Assembly (NCBI GenBank): GCA_934047225.1
Contig: OW204010.1
Span: 2,188,294-2,252,293, forward strand
Length of the DNA: 64,000 nt
Source of the DNA: Ypsolopha sequella
Lineage: Eukaryota > Arthropoda > Insecta > Lepidoptera > Ypsolophidae
Direction of reading: 5' to 3'
Positions 1 to 11,029 of the stretch are shown here, piece by piece; the stretch's first letter is position 1; each line of letters opens with the position of its first letter. A program made the position numbers and the translations under genes. The notes under the pieces were generated by a model. It saw only the letters and a list, made by a program, of their open reading frames with translations. It was not told where the DNA came from and made no database searches.

Positions 1-2092
1 GATTAAACATTTTGAAAGTACGGATCGGATTATACTGCGAGCACAAAGAATCCAATAGGATTTGCATAATATACCTTGCAAAGTCCGAGGTCCAACATGT
101 AAATATTTTTTATGAAAATATTCAATTATCAGTTTTGTAATATGACACTTTTTTGGGAGCAAAAGTGGGTGTTTTGTTCTAAACGGTAGGGTCGATTGCG
201 AGATTCTACCCCCCACCCTGAGAAAACCACGGAGAACAAAAAGGAGAACATTTTCTAAGGGATGGAACAAACTTTCCATTCTTCAGCATCTCAATTTCAG
301 ATGAAAAGTGGTTCTCTTGAACACATTTTATAATGGAATCGTGAGCATTTTGAAGCTCTGAAGTTTTCAAAGGTCCTACACTACGATTCTCCGAATTAAG
401 TTTCGAGTTTTTTATGAATCGAAGGCACCAAGCCAACACCCTCTGAATTTTGTCAAAAGAAGAAAACTTCAGACATAAAGGTTCCAAGTCATTTTTTGCT
501 TCTAAGCATTTATTTGTATTATCCTTTGGCATATCAGAATGTGATGTCAGACAAAAAGTGTCGACGTTTGATTTTAATTCTGGGACATTATCAGAATTTT
601 TAATAAAAAATGTGCTGACTGGCCATTTTTCGCGGTTATAATATAGCCACTCTGGTCCGTGTAACCAAGTTGTAGCAATCTCTACTAGTTGCTCAGGCAT
701 AACACCACGAGACGCAACATCTGCAGCATTGTTGTTGCTAGTTACATGATACCATTTGTTTGGCGGAACCACACTAATAATATCAGCCACGCGACTTAAC
801 ACAAAAGTTTTTAATTTATAGGGTGGTGTTTGTAGCCATGACAGAACAACACTTGAGTCGCTAAAGGCGATGATTTGTAAATTTAAATTGTTAAGGTTCT
901 GTACGACACTTTTTACTAGTTTCGAAAGCAGCACGGCCGCCAACAGCTCAATTCTCGGAATTGATTGTGGTTTAATTGAAGCCACTTTAGATTTGCTCAT
1001 TATTAGTCTAACCTTAACATTGCCAATCGAGTCTGTACTCCGGAGAAAAAGACAACTTGCATATCCACGAGAACTTCCATCACAGAATGCAATTAGCTGT
1101 ATTTCTTTAAAACCGGTTATAAGAAGGTGACGCTCGATGCGTAGTTCAGATAATACGGGCAAACTAGTGATGAACCTCTGCCACTTGTCACGGACATCTG
1201 ATGGTAATTGTTCATCCCAGTCAAGGCTAAGTTTCCACAGATCTTGCATGATGCATTTTGCTACAAAAGTACAGGGAGCAATAAATCCAATTGGATCGAA
1301 AATGCTGGCTAAAAGTTTCAGTACCGATCGTTTTGTGGAAATTGCATCAGCTAGATTGTAATTAAATGCAAAACAATCTTGATTTGGGATGTATTTAAGA
1401 CCAAGCACCTTAATAGCTGACGATAAGGTATCATCTTGAAAGCTAATGTCAGATGTTTGTTGTGTTTGTACACGGGTAAGTAACTCATTATGGTTACTTG
1501 ACCATTTTCTCAACTCAAAACCACCTCTATTCAATAGGAGGTTGAGTTCATCCTGTAACGTACAGGCTTCAGCCAGCGTTTGTGTTGACCACAATAAGTC
1601 ATCGATGTAAAATCCTTCCATAACAACAGGCGCGGCCCACGGGAAAGAATCATGCCCATCGTGAGCCAGCTGTTGTAACGCACGCACGGCAATGAAAGGT
1701 GCACTGCGCAAACCGTAAGTATTTGTTTTTAGCTCATAAGTTTTCAATGGTTTAGAAGGTGAGTCACGCCATAAAATATGTTGATAACTACGTTCACAGG
1801 GGCGTATCCAGACTTGACGGTAGAATTTTGTTATGTCAGCAGTAAAACACACATCATACAAACGAAAATTTGAAATAATTTTATGTATATCTTGATGTAG
1901 TTTTTTACCCGTCAAAAGATGACAATTTAGACTAACCGAATTACCATCAGTTTTTGCCGATCCGTCAAAAACGGCACGGACAGGCGTCGTAGCACTAGAT
2001 AATCGCACAACAGCATGGTGTGGTATGACGTATTTAGATTTTTCAGAACCAGAATACACTTCCATGTGCCCTAATGACTCATACTCGTTCAT
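1..2092 (-). pseudogene. BEL/Pao pol: reverse transcriptase, RNase H, start of integrase
   Basis: Multi-domain retrotransposon polymerase. The RT palm is visible as FTADITKFYRQV and the YIDDLLWS catalytic box. An RNase H region follows (AFCDGSSRGYAS, IPRIELLAA, AFSDSSVVLSWL, NAADVASRG), all typical of the BEL/Pao family. The open frame ends at 206, but another frame picks up at about 222 with the VGGR motif and an integrase HHCC-type zinc-binding stretch that is still open at position 1. That indicates a single frameshift rather than a true C-terminus. The upstream frame is the same as the gag/protease ORF, from which it is separated by one TAA. Non-functional as it stands. Confidence 0.85.
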
Positions 2093-2104
2093 GAAGTCAA
2101 CATA

Positions 2105-3460
2105 TTATGCCTTATGTATATCAGGCGTTTTTACAAGACGGCGTTCTAACTGCAGAAAACGTTTCAATGCAGTTTGGTAAGAATCCCCAAGCGACGCGCC
2201 TGAAGGTTGAAGTAACAACGGTGAAACGTATTTACCAAATGAATCACGATAATGATTTTCTACAAATATTTTTTCCGCGATTTCATCCAGTAGATCTTGT
2301 GGAATTTCGCACGGCGCAGATTCCACCTCCCAAAAGGATTTCAAACGGTCTTCGAGACACGTTTCAACAGCGTACGACGCTGAGCAATGATGTGTAGACG
2401 CTACCCTCATTACATTACTGGATTGTTCAATCTCCAACTTGCCAGTTATAACGTAACCAAAAATGCTACTCAATGCTGGAGGAATACAATCAGCGAAGAT
2501 AATCTTTTTTCCATCATAAATGTGAGGAAATACATCACCAGCTAAAATTATGTCAATTGGTGATGGTTTGTAAAAGTATGGGTCAGCTAAATTAAGACCT
2601 TTATAATTTTGTAAAATCTTTTCCGGAATTTGAACTGTCGGAAGGTCCGAAGTGATTTTTGGCAAAACTACTGCGTCAATTTTGAAATTACACTCGCGAC
2701 TATTGCGAGGTTTTATTTCACAAGTAACCATGCCGTTATTTTTTAATTGAACGCCACCTAATACAAAAATATTCAAAGGACATTTTGTTTGAGGCAATCC
2801 TAAGCGTTTTAAACAATCAAGTGCCAAGAAATTCGATTGTGCCGCAGAGTCAATTAATATTCGACATGGTTGTTCATTTCCGAACGCATCTTTAACATTT
2901 ACAATTGCTGTCCCTAAGATAACGGTATAATTCTGCGTCGACGCGTGACAATTCAGGTTCACGGTGACGTCATCATCAGCTGAGCGCGCGGAATCACTCT
3001 CGTGCACCTGCAGCAATGGCTGCGACTGCAAGACGCTCGCAGTCACGGGAAACGCGGATGCAGTTTCATTTACGATTGACTGATTAGAATTTTGTTCCAT
3101 ATGTAACAATGCGTGATGAGGTTTTTGGCAAATGAAACACCTAAATTCACTTTTGCAGTCATTGGTAGAATGATTCGTTTTTAAACAGTTATGACATAAA
3201 TTTAGCGCATTTGCGCGATCAATGCGCTGTAAAGTGCTCATTTTTCGGAAAGATTCACAACGGAAAATCATGTGATTTTCTGTGCAATGTGCACATGAAA
3301 ACTTTTGACGCGCTGAAGAAGAAGACGCGTGTGAAAAATTGCTTTTATTAGCATTTTTATTATAAGTTCTATTATTGTAATTTCTATTATTAATTTTAGG
3401 CGGATCCTGTTGCACACTTTCAGGCGACGAATGATTTAAAACATTAATATGTTTTTCCAC
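2105..3460 (-). pseudogene. BEL/Pao gag C-terminus and aspartic protease
   Basis: The N-terminal part has Cys/His clusters (CAHCTENHMIFRC and following CxxC-type knuckles ending CFICQKPHHALLH) as in BEL/Pao nucleocapsids. These are followed by a retropepsin-like domain whose active-site motif reads LIDSAAQSNFL in the position of the usual D[S/T]G loop. The later IILAGDVFPHI stretch is the family's conserved C-terminal protease segment. The frame is continuous with the gag ORF upstream and pol downstream, interrupted only by TAA codons at both ends, so this is the middle of one damaged polyprotein rather than a separate gene. Confidence 0.8.
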
Positions 3461-3508
3461 AAAAGCAATGATTTTGGAGAATGTAGGTTCACCATTTTTC
3501 TCAAGGGT

Positions 3509-4324
3509 TTATTCAAATAACCTTCTACTTTGAGGATCTAAAGCCCTTAAGGCAATGTGACAAAACACATAGTCCGCCAAATCATTGATTTTTATTGACT
3601 GTATAGCTTTATAAGAATTTTCAAACGTTTCAAGAAATATATTTAAATTTCCAGCTGACTCGGTAGTTAACGGTACAAAGTTCAACATTTTCTTTAGATA
3701 AAGACCACCTAGCGCTCTGTTGTCATGATACCTTTTTAGCAGAGAATTCCACACTAAGTCATAATTGTCTGATGTCAAAGGAAGACTTGTAACAAGACTT
3801 CGAGCAGGCCCGGAAGTGCAAGAAATCAAATAGTGAAACTTGTCTATTTTTACGATGTCAGTCTGGTTATGTACCAGGGAGCAAAACGTTTCATAAAAAG
3901 TTGGAAATTCTTCAATTTTTCCGTCAAATTTTACTAAATCAATTTTCGGAAGGCGAAGACGCGGTTTTAAGCTAGTTTGTTCCATTTTAAAGGAACTGTC
4001 AAAACTAACATGTAATTTTGATTTTAAAAGTTTTATTTGAAAGTATATTTCATCAAAGTTACTCATGTCAATCGTATTCAATGACGCATTTTCGTCCAAA
4101 ATGCATTCGTTTTCATAAATGTCCAAAATAATGTCATTATAAGATTTTCGGATCTCGTCAATTTCTCCAGCTTGGAGCAAAAACATGTCGGTCTGTTCAG
4201 GATATGAAGTTATCTTTTTACCGAGATCATGAATTGAAGTTATTTGTTGAAAATATCTTTGCTTCAATGCTATTAATCTTTGCAATGCTCTTGTTGCACC
4301 TACGTTTGGATCTTTAGGCGCCAT
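3509..4324 (-). pseudogene. BEL/Pao gag N-terminal part
   Basis: Retrotransposon capsid-like protein (271 aa before the stop). The PRLRLPKIDLVKFDGKIEEF segment followed by WNSLLKRYHDNRALGG matches the conserved capsid core of BEL/Pao Gag (DUF1759-type). The start at 4324 is the first ATG of the frame. The frame ends at a TAA that interrupts an otherwise conserved region, and coding potential resumes in the same frame immediately after it. This suggests a nonsense mutation in a once longer Gag. Confidence 0.8.
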
Positions 4325-5032
4325 TTTGTTGTTTACTTCTTAAAGTTAACGTAACGATGAGAACTTTCCAACGTGGCGTCAAACAAAGGGACGATAAACA
4401 CGTTTTCGATAGACTAATTTATGTAGAAACTTGATGATGATAAGGGTTTTTGGGATTTTTAATAGTAAGATAAATACTTTTAAGCACTTAAAAGGGTTTA
4501 AATAGACTAAATTCCATAGGACCATCGGCTCGGAGGCCAAAAATATGTTCGATATCTACTCCAAAGTATTGTTTTGGAAATAGTAATATCGGAATGATAA
4601 AGGGTTATAATGAGTCTACACCAAATTCCACAATGTCACTCACTCACCTTGCAGATCTCCAGTATGACTCCTCCAGCTGGGGTTGGGTATGAAGATTCTC
4701 CAGAATGTGATGAGATGATTGGCACTGATGCTTGGGTTTACGGTATTGATCACGAAAACAGATATCGATGCGCACGGAGCAGGCTTTCGTCGCAGACTAA
4801 AGTTTGTCCGCGGAGGGCGCTGATTGCACGCACTCAAAACTACCCGTCAAAAGGATCACTTCAATGTTTGTGAAAAACAAGGTAGAATTAGGCATATTTA
4901 TCATACAACATTTTTGTACATTTTATGTTTTTGATGGGATCTCATTTCTTTTTGTAGGTAGTCCTCCTTTTTTTCTTCTCGGATAATATTTCTTGCACGT
5001 CAGCTACGGATTTTCTTAAAGCGCACTCCCTT
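4325..5032. other. Non-coding stretch
   Basis: Contains the presumed 5' untranslated end of BEL/Pao element I. No gene is supported. Short open frames at 4610-4873 lack recognisable motifs. Confidence 0.5.
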
Positions 5033-5462
5033 TTACTGATCATTTGGACATACTCCAGAGAAACTAGTATCGGGAAGGAACACTTCATAATGACCAACTA
5101 AGAAACTACCAGAGAATTGTAAACGTTTCACTGGCGTCCCAGGATCGCCACCAAATGATCCTCTCAAACGGCCATTTTTGTAAACCTCGAAAGTAAATGG
5201 ATACAAAGAAGTGGCTGCCATAAGTTCGGATACGGAACCGTAGGTGGTATTTTTCATCATTGCTGTCAAGTACAGGTCAGCGCTCGTCATACGTACTCGT
5301 ATAAAGTTGCATTTCATCCCAATGCGCTACCACATACTCGACTACCGCAAACCTAATGTCATACGACGACTCAATGTTCCCATACATAAAGAATGACAAA
5401 GAATAGAACCATCATGAACCATCTCCAGGTATAGGGACAACTAGGTGTGGACAATATTTCAG
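5033..5462 (-). pseudogene. OTU-like cysteine protease fragment (dead)
   Basis: On the minus strand the pattern of an OTU deubiquitinase-like domain is readable in two adjacent frames. A PIPGDGS catalytic-loop motif comes first, then a YDIRFAVVEYVVAHWDEM helix. After a frameshift near 5315 come DLYLTAMM and YGSVSELMAAT, and finally the LVGHYEVFLP strand carrying the catalytic-type His. The codon right after GDGS (5412-5414), where OTU proteases have the catalytic Cys, is TGA. OTU domains of this kind occur in insect transposons; which element carried this one cannot be told. The remnant lies between a BEL/Pao element and a MITE. Confidence 0.65.
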
Positions 5463-5610
5463 GTTACATTGCAATATTCATTTTTACAGAAAGTTATTAT
5501 TATTATTATCCACAACTAGATGCAACAGGCAGGTTAATATTTCTTTTGACCATGAAGTGAAAGGCAGGCTTGTCAACCACAGAGTACATTATTATGTCTC
5601 AACCTGCCCC

Positions 5611-5833
5611 CCTATTCTGTATCTTTAGTTGCCAACTGTACTAGGTGCCTATCATCAAAAACATAGATAAAAACTGAAATTTCAAAATTGCCTTTAGTGG
5701 GTATTGAACTATTAACGAACTGTGTCGTCACTTCAAGTGCGAACATATCCTTGGGAAATCGGAATTCGATAGTATATCTATGTTTTTGATGATAGGCACC
5801 CCGTACAGAAGGCAACTAGAGATACATAATAGG
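5611..5833. repeat. MITE-like inverted-repeat element
   Basis: About 223 bp with imperfect terminal inverted repeats of about 58 bp. The left arm starts CCTATTCTGTATC and the right arm is its complement ending GATACATAATAGG. Both arms contain GGTGCCTATCATC. A small open frame inside (5612-5815) is a by-product of the repeat. Target duplications are not clear. Confidence 0.65.
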
Positions 5834-5964
5834 CCCGCTGGTCTTTATTCAATGACACACGAGTACATAGACATTTCATTATACCTACATCATAGAGGAT
5901 GCATATACAAATAATACAACATTAGCCGCTTTATTTTTCCTGTAAGCTTTACTGGATTAATAAC

Positions 5965-6064
5965 TGTTGTGTATTATGTAGGATAGTATGGGGGTAAGCG
6001 CACTTTCGTTGAGCAGTCAGTCTCGTAATAAATGGTGAACTGGACACATGTGTATTATTTAGCA
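5965..6064 (+). repeat. 5' LTR (100 bp) of mag-like element
   Basis: Starts TGTTGTG and ends TTTAGCA. Identical base for base to 10658-10757. Contains an AATAAA polyadenylation signal in its second half. Confidence 0.95.
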
Positions 6065-6065
6065 G

Positions 6066-6083
6066 TGGCGTACGAGGATAAAA
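6066..6083 (+). promoter_or_regulatory. Putative tRNA primer-binding site
   Basis: TGGCGTACGAGG begins two bases after the 5' LTR, the expected position and TGG start for pairing with a tRNA CCA end. The tRNA was not identified. Confidence 0.5.
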
Positions 6084-6131
6084 AAAAATTGACGAATATT
6101 ATTAAAATTGCAGACAGTATAGTGGATAAAA

Positions 6132-9100
6132 ATGTCAGTCGGGAAAATGCGTGAGTTTGTGATACAAAGTGGAAACTGGTCTGGATATATCGAAAGGCTA
6201 GAAATGTATTTTCTTGTGAACAAAGTGACCAATGAATTGAAACTACCTACGTTGATTTCGGTTATGGGAGATGAAGCTTATGACCTATTATCGACTTTAG
6301 CCAGTCCTTTGAAGCCATCAGCCTTAACCTACGATAGGGCAGTGGAATTATTAACTAACCACATACAACCGAGACCATCAGAGTTAGCAGAAAGATATAA
6401 ATTCAGGCAACGCCGACAGCGCGCCGAGGAGTCAATAGCCGATTACGTCACAGAATTGAAGAAGCTATCGAAATATTGTAATTTTAAAACAGGGTTGGAT
6501 GAAAATCTTCGTGACCAATTAGTGTGCGGCCTTAAAAGTGAAATTATTAGACAAAGACTATTCGCAGAACAAACTTTACCATACAATCGCGCTTTTACGT
6601 TGGCTTTGTCGTTGGAAGCTGCTGAACGAGACGCTAATGTTGTGGAATGCGGCAGTGTGCAGCTAGCGGAGAGAATACATAAGTTACAGTTCAATGAATG
6701 CCCGAGATGCGGCGACAGCAGACATCGAGCAATTGATTGTGTATATATAGACTATGTTTGTAGCGGATGCCAAGAAATCGGCCATTTAAGAAGGATGTGT
6801 CCCAGAAAATCCAGGCGTATGGATAATAATCATTCGAGACGGTGGGAAACGGCGGAATCTGCCGGTAGCTTCGAGCGTAGGGGATCACGCGGCCGGCGTG
6901 TAATCTACCGCGGCGCGGGAGCAGCAGCGGCGAGCGGGCGAGGCTCGTCGTGGCGAGGCGCAGGGCGCGCGCGGGGTCTGCGCGGCGCGGGGCGCGGGGG
7001 CAGAGAGCGAGCTCCATTGCACTCGCTAGAGGAGCAAGAATTGTGTGAAGTGGACTACAGAGACAATAACAATGACGACTACGATGACGTATGTGTAGGG
7101 AGCGAAGAAGAGGAGCCTATGCACCAAATGTCGTTAAACAAATATAAACCGGTGTGTATAACTGTTAAGGTTGGAAATTATTTGTTAAGTATGGAAATCG
7201 ACACGGGATCTGCATTATCTTGTATTAGCTACAGTGTTTATAAAAAGTTATTTAAAAATGTAGACCTGAAACCGTGTAGTTTGTCGCTTAAATTTTACGA
7301 TGGTTCGACTATTCAACCTTTAGGTTACATACAGGTAGCTGTTAATTATGAGGGAACTATTAAAACGCTTGATTTGTATGTGATAGACCGGGGAACCACT
7401 AACTTGTTGGGCCGACAGTGGCTGGCTGAATTAAATATACCTGTAAAGATACCCAAAATTAATTTACACACTTTTAAAAATCACGCATCCGTTAATGATT
7501 TGGATAAAAATAAAATTATAAACGAAATTTTTTCCAGGCATGAATCATTGTTTGATGGCGTATTGGGTAAATACACGGGGGGCCAAGCTGAGCTGTGTGT
7601 TCGCGCAGGGGCCGACCCTATATACTGTCGCGCGCGGCCGCTACCGTACGCGCTGCGAGCGCGGGTCGACGCGGAGCTCGATGCAATGCTACGGGCTGGC
7701 GTCATCGAACCCGTTGACCACTCCGACTGGGCCACGCCGTTGGTTGTGGTGAACAAGGCCGACGGTGGTTTGAGAATTTGCGCGGATTATAAGGTAACCC
7801 TCAACAAAGTTTTAGCTGTTAATAGATTTCCGGTTCCAAAAATGGAGGATTTATTCAGTGATCTTAGCGGTAACAAATTTTTCACGAAGTTAGACCTCTC
7901 TCAAGCATATAATCAATGCGAGCTGTCAGAAAATTCTAGGAAGTATACAGTGATAAACACACATAGGGGACTATTTAAATATACGAGATTAGTGTACGGA
8001 CTATCATCAAGTCCAGGAATTTTTCAAAAATTAATGGTAGATATGTTTAAAAACGTGCCAAATGTAGTGATATTCTACGACGATATTTTAATTAAAAATA
8101 GGGACTTACACAGTCATTTAAAATCAATAAATGATGTGTTAGAGATATTGTTCAAAAACGGTCTAAAAATTAAAAAAAGTAAGTGTGAATTTTTAGCAAA
8201 GGAAGTCAGATATTTAGGCTTTATTATCGATGAAATGGGGGTCCGGGTAGACCCGGAAAAAGTAAATGCAATTACTACTATGCCCCATCCAACCAACGTT
8301 TCAGAATTAAAATCATTTTTGGGCATGGTAAATTTCTATGGGAAGTTTATTGAAAATTTAAGCACCCATTTATCGCCTCTTTACAATCTTTTAAAAAAGG
8401 GCAAACATTGGAATTGGGGGACAGAACAAAACGCCGCATTTATTAGGGTTAAAGAGTATTTATGCAGTTCTGCAGCGCTGGCTCATTTTGACATATCTCA
8501 GGAGACCGTGTTAACAGTAGACGCGAGTTCGCGCGGTCTGGGCGCGGTGCTGGCGCAGCGCGCGCCTGGGAGTGGCAGTCGGACCACCGCCGCTGAGGAG
8601 AGTGTTGTCGCGTATGCTTCTCGTTCGTTAAATACACACGAACAGCATTATAGCCAAATACACAAAGAAGCTTTAGCGATTGTTTTTGCTGTCGAAAAGT
8701 TTCATCAATACCTATATGGCAGAAAATTTGTCCTGCGAACGGACCATAAGCCCCTCGTAAGCATTTTTGGGCCTAATATTGGCATTCCTAGCGCAGCAGC
8801 TAGTCGGTTGCAGCGGTGGGCAATTAAACTATCAGCATATGATTTCGCTATTGAGTATGTTAAAACTGATAAAAATACCGCCGATGTACTTTCCCGACTA
8901 ATCAGGTCACAAAAAGAAGAGGTCGTTTCAGAATGGCAAGACGTTCCCGAGCAAACTTATCTGCATTTTTCAGCAGATGCCCTGTTGTTAGATTATAATA
9001 TCCTTAAAAAGGAAACCCGCCGAGACCCGATCCTAAGTCGAGTAATAAGTTGTATGATGGACGGGTGGCCAGAAGAAGTTGAAATTAGGGAATTAAAACC

Positions 9101-10466
9101 GTATCTCAATAGGAAAAATGAACTATATTGTGAATTGGGCTGTGTCATGTGGGGTCACCGCGTAGTAATACCGTCGTCATGTAGGGAAAGAGTAATTAAG
9201 GAACTCCATGATCCTCATATGGGCATAGTTAAAACAAAATCACTGGCACGTAGCTATGTTTGGTGGCCAGGCATCGACGAGGCAGTAGAGGCCGAATGCC
9301 GCGCGTGTGGAGTGTGCGCCGCTGTGGCGGACGCGCCGCCGAGCCACGCTCCCCGTTCGTGGCCCTGGCCGTCACGCCCCTGGTCCAGGCTACACTTAGA
9401 TTTTCTAGGGCCTATAAATGGTACTACGTACCTGGTCGTAGTTGATTCGTGTTCAAAATGGATTGAAGCTGTAATTATGAAAAGAACTACGGCGCAGGCA
9501 GTTATAACAGTACTAAGGGAATTATGGGCGAGATTTGGCCTACCAAAACAAATAGTTAGTGACAATGGTCCACCGTTTTCCAGTTCTGAATTCCAATTAT
9601 TTTTGCGTCATAACCACATTGAACATATTTTTACGGCCCCATATCACCCAGCTTCAAACGGGGCCGCTGAAAATGCCGTGAAAATATGCAAGCGCGTAAT
9701 AAAAAAGGCGTTAAAACAAAACATAGACGTCCATACAGCGCTTTGTAGGTTTCTGTTGGCTTATAGAAACACCGAACATACAACTACTGGTGACAGCCCC
9801 GCTAATATACTGCAGGGCCGTAATCTTCGTATGAGGTTAGACAATTTGAAGCCTGAAAGAGAGGCACGAGTCGCCGCGCGGCAGGCACGCAGCGAGGCGG
9901 ACGCGGGTGGCACGCACCGTCAGCTTCCGCCGGGAGCGTCCGTTTGGTACCGAGAGTATTCGAGTAAAACTCCTGATAAATGGGTTGCAGGTACGGTTAG
10001 CAAAAAGTTAGGAAACACTGATTACTGCGTTAAATCTATTTTTGGAACCGAAATTCACAGACATGTTGATCAGCTTAAACAGAGGGTTAAAAGCGACGTA
10101 GATAGTGGCATCTCCTGTAGAGATACGATATTTGATCAATCAACACAAAATGAAGTGGTCAGTAACAACCCGCGTAAGTCACTTATATTTCCCATGACCA
10201 GCGGCCAGGAACCAGAGCGGAGCGAGGGGAGTGTAAGGGAAAGCAGTGTCGGCAGTCCATCTCAGTCAGCTGATAATGAGCCGCCAGGTGTAGTTGCGGT
10301 TTTGCCCCCTACCGCGGTGTGTGAACCCAATGCGTCCGCAACTATACGCGCATCTAGTACGCCCGCTACTGTAACAAATAAATCGGAAAACGGGATGCGT
10401 GGGAAAAAGTTTCCGATTAGAAATCGCAATCCACCAAAGCGATATGGGTGGGAAGAAATAGATTAA
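6132..10466 (+). CDS. Gag-Pol polyprotein, mag-type Ty3/gypsy retrotransposon
   Basis: 1444 aa, uninterrupted. The order is: Gag capsid-like region (about 1-185); two zinc knuckles (CPRCGDSRHRAIDC near 190 and CSGCQEIGHLRRMC near 210); an Arg/Gly-rich GC-rich linker (about 235-290); retropepsin with MEIDTGSAL near 357; RT with ADGGLRICADYK, TKLDLSQAYNQ and FYDDIL near 647; RNase H (LTVDASSRGLGAV near 796, then HKEALAIVFAVEKF); integrase HHCC near 1023-1060; and a DDE core with D near 1089, SDNGPPF near 1141 and NGAAENAVK near 1179. The ATG at 6132 is the first in frame after the 5' LTR. Gag and Pol share one frame, so no frameshifting is needed. All catalytic residues seen are present, so it may be functional. 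Confidence 0.95.
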   Translation: MSVGKMREFVIQSGNWSGYIERLEMYFLVNKVTNELKLPTLISVMGDEAYDLLSTLASPLKPSALTYDRAVELLTNHIQPRPSELAERYKFRQRRQRAEESIADYVTELKKLSKYCNFKTGLDENLRDQLVCGLKSEIIRQRLFAEQTLPYNRAFTLALSLEAAERDANVVECGSVQLAERIHKLQFNECPRCGDSRHRAIDCVYIDYVCSGCQEIGHLRRMCPRKSRRMDNNHSRRWETAESAGSFERRGSRGRRVIYRGAGAAAASGRGSSWRGAGRARGLRGAGRGGRERAPLHSLEEQELCEVDYRDNNNDDYDDVCVGSEEEEPMHQMSLNKYKPVCITVKVGNYLLSMEIDTGSALSCISYSVYKKLFKNVDLKPCSLSLKFYDGSTIQPLGYIQVAVNYEGTIKTLDLYVIDRGTTNLLGRQWLAELNIPVKIPKINLHTFKNHASVNDLDKNKIINEIFSRHESLFDGVLGKYTGGQAELCVRAGADPIYCRARPLPYALRARVDAELDAMLRAGVIEPVDHSDWATPLVVVNKADGGLRICADYKVTLNKVLAVNRFPVPKMEDLFSDLSGNKFFTKLDLSQAYNQCELSENSRKYTVINTHRGLFKYTRLVYGLSSSPGIFQKLMVDMFKNVPNVVIFYDDILIKNRDLHSHLKSINDVLEILFKNGLKIKKSKCEFLAKEVRYLGFIIDEMGVRVDPEKVNAITTMPHPTNVSELKSFLGMVNFYGKFIENLSTHLSPLYNLLKKGKHWNWGTEQNAAFIRVKEYLCSSAALAHFDISQETVLTVDASSRGLGAVLAQRAPGSGSRTTAAEESVVAYASRSLNTHEQHYSQIHKEALAIVFAVEKFHQYLYGRKFVLRTDHKPLVSIFGPNIGIPSAAASRLQRWAIKLSAYDFAIEYVKTDKNTADVLSRLIRSQKEEVVSEWQDVPEQTYLHFSADALLLDYNILKKETRRDPILSRVISCMMDGWPEEVEIRELKPYLNRKNELYCELGCVMWGHRVVIPSSCRERVIKELHDPHMGIVKTKSLARSYVWWPGIDEAVEAECRACGVCAAVADAPPSHAPRSWPWPSRPWSRLHLDFLGPINGTTYLVVVDSCSKWIEAVIMKRTTAQAVITVLRELWARFGLPKQIVSDNGPPFSSSEFQLFLRHNHIEHIFTAPYHPASNGAAENAVKICKRVIKKALKQNIDVHTALCRFLLAYRNTEHTTTGDSPANILQGRNLRMRLDNLKPEREARVAARQARSEADAGGTHRQLPPGASVWYREYSSKTPDKWVAGTVSKKLGNTDYCVKSIFGTEIHRHVDQLKQRVKSDVDSGISCRDTIFDQSTQNEVVSNNPRKSLIFPMTSGQEPERSEGSVRESSVGSPSQSADNEPPGVVAVLPPTAVCEPNASATIRASSTPATVTNKSENGMRGKKFPIRNRNPPKRYGWEEID

Positions 10467-10657
10467 GGTTGTAATTTTGTTATTGAAATCTTTATGTTTA
10501 TGTTTAGGAAATAGATTAAGGTTTATTAGTAATAAGTCCCGTTGTTTTGTTTTGGTCAACTGATTGATGTTATTAGCAGGTTGTAATAGTATATTTTAAA
10601 TAAGAGTTTTCTGTGGGTTCATTATGTATAAAATTATGTAGTAAATAAGGGTGAAGG

Positions 10658-10757
10658 TGTTGTGTATTATGTAGGATAGTATGGGGGTAAGCGCACTTTC
10701 GTTGAGCAGTCAGTCTCGTAATAAATGGTGAACTGGACACATGTGTATTATTTAGCA
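10658..10757 (+). repeat. 3' LTR (100 bp) of mag-like element
   Basis: Identical to the 5' LTR, and followed directly by the ATAAC target duplicate. Confidence 0.95.
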
Positions 10758-11029
10758 ATAACCTTTTGCCTTGATTTTTAGGGTTCCGTATTCTAAGGTT
10801 CCGTGACCCTATTACTAAGCCTCCGCCGTCTATCCATCTATCACAGGGGTCTACAGCTTCAGCCTTTGTAGGTGAATATAGCGCGTAAATATTTGCACAT
10901 AATATATGTTACTTTGTCCTCTATCACGGCAAATAATAATATGAAATGGAAATCCAAGGGGGGTCCAATTATTCGACGTTATTTGTTTCAGCTCTATCTT
11001 TATAACACAACAATTTTGGGCAGATAAAT

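Larger units (their letters stand above)
1..4524 (-). mobile_element. BEL/Pao retrotransposon I (truncated by window edge, degenerate)
   Basis: Gag, aspartic protease, RT, RNase H and the start of an integrase zinc-binding region follow each other on the minus strand in one reading frame, in the gag-AP-RT-RH-IN order of BEL/Pao elements. The copy is broken by two in-frame TAA codons (about 3507 and 2106) and a frameshift near 220. The minus strand has a TGGTCC motif at about 4507-4524 resembling the primer-binding sites of the other two minus-strand BEL/Pao copies here, but no LTR end is evident beside it, so the 5' boundary is uncertain. The 3' part and 3' LTR lie outside the window. Confidence 0.82.
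5965..10757 (+). mobile_element. Complete mag-lineage Ty3/gypsy LTR retrotransposon
   Basis: Two identical 100-bp LTRs (TGTTGTG...TTTAGCA) flank a single gag-pol ORF. A 5-bp target duplication ATAAC lies at 5960-5964 and 10758-10762. A purine tract (AAGGGTGAAGG) abuts the 3' LTR and a TGG-initiated primer-binding site starts two bases after the 5' LTR. Very short LTRs are a hallmark of the mag lineage known from Bombyx. Identical LTRs, exact TSDs and an uninterrupted 1444-codon frame indicate recent insertion. Confidence 0.95.

Noticed and set aside
4610..4873. Small ORFs on both strands near 4.6-4.9 kb
   Set aside because: A splice-donor-like GCAAGGTGAGT exists on the minus strand, but no domain or partner exon could be identified.
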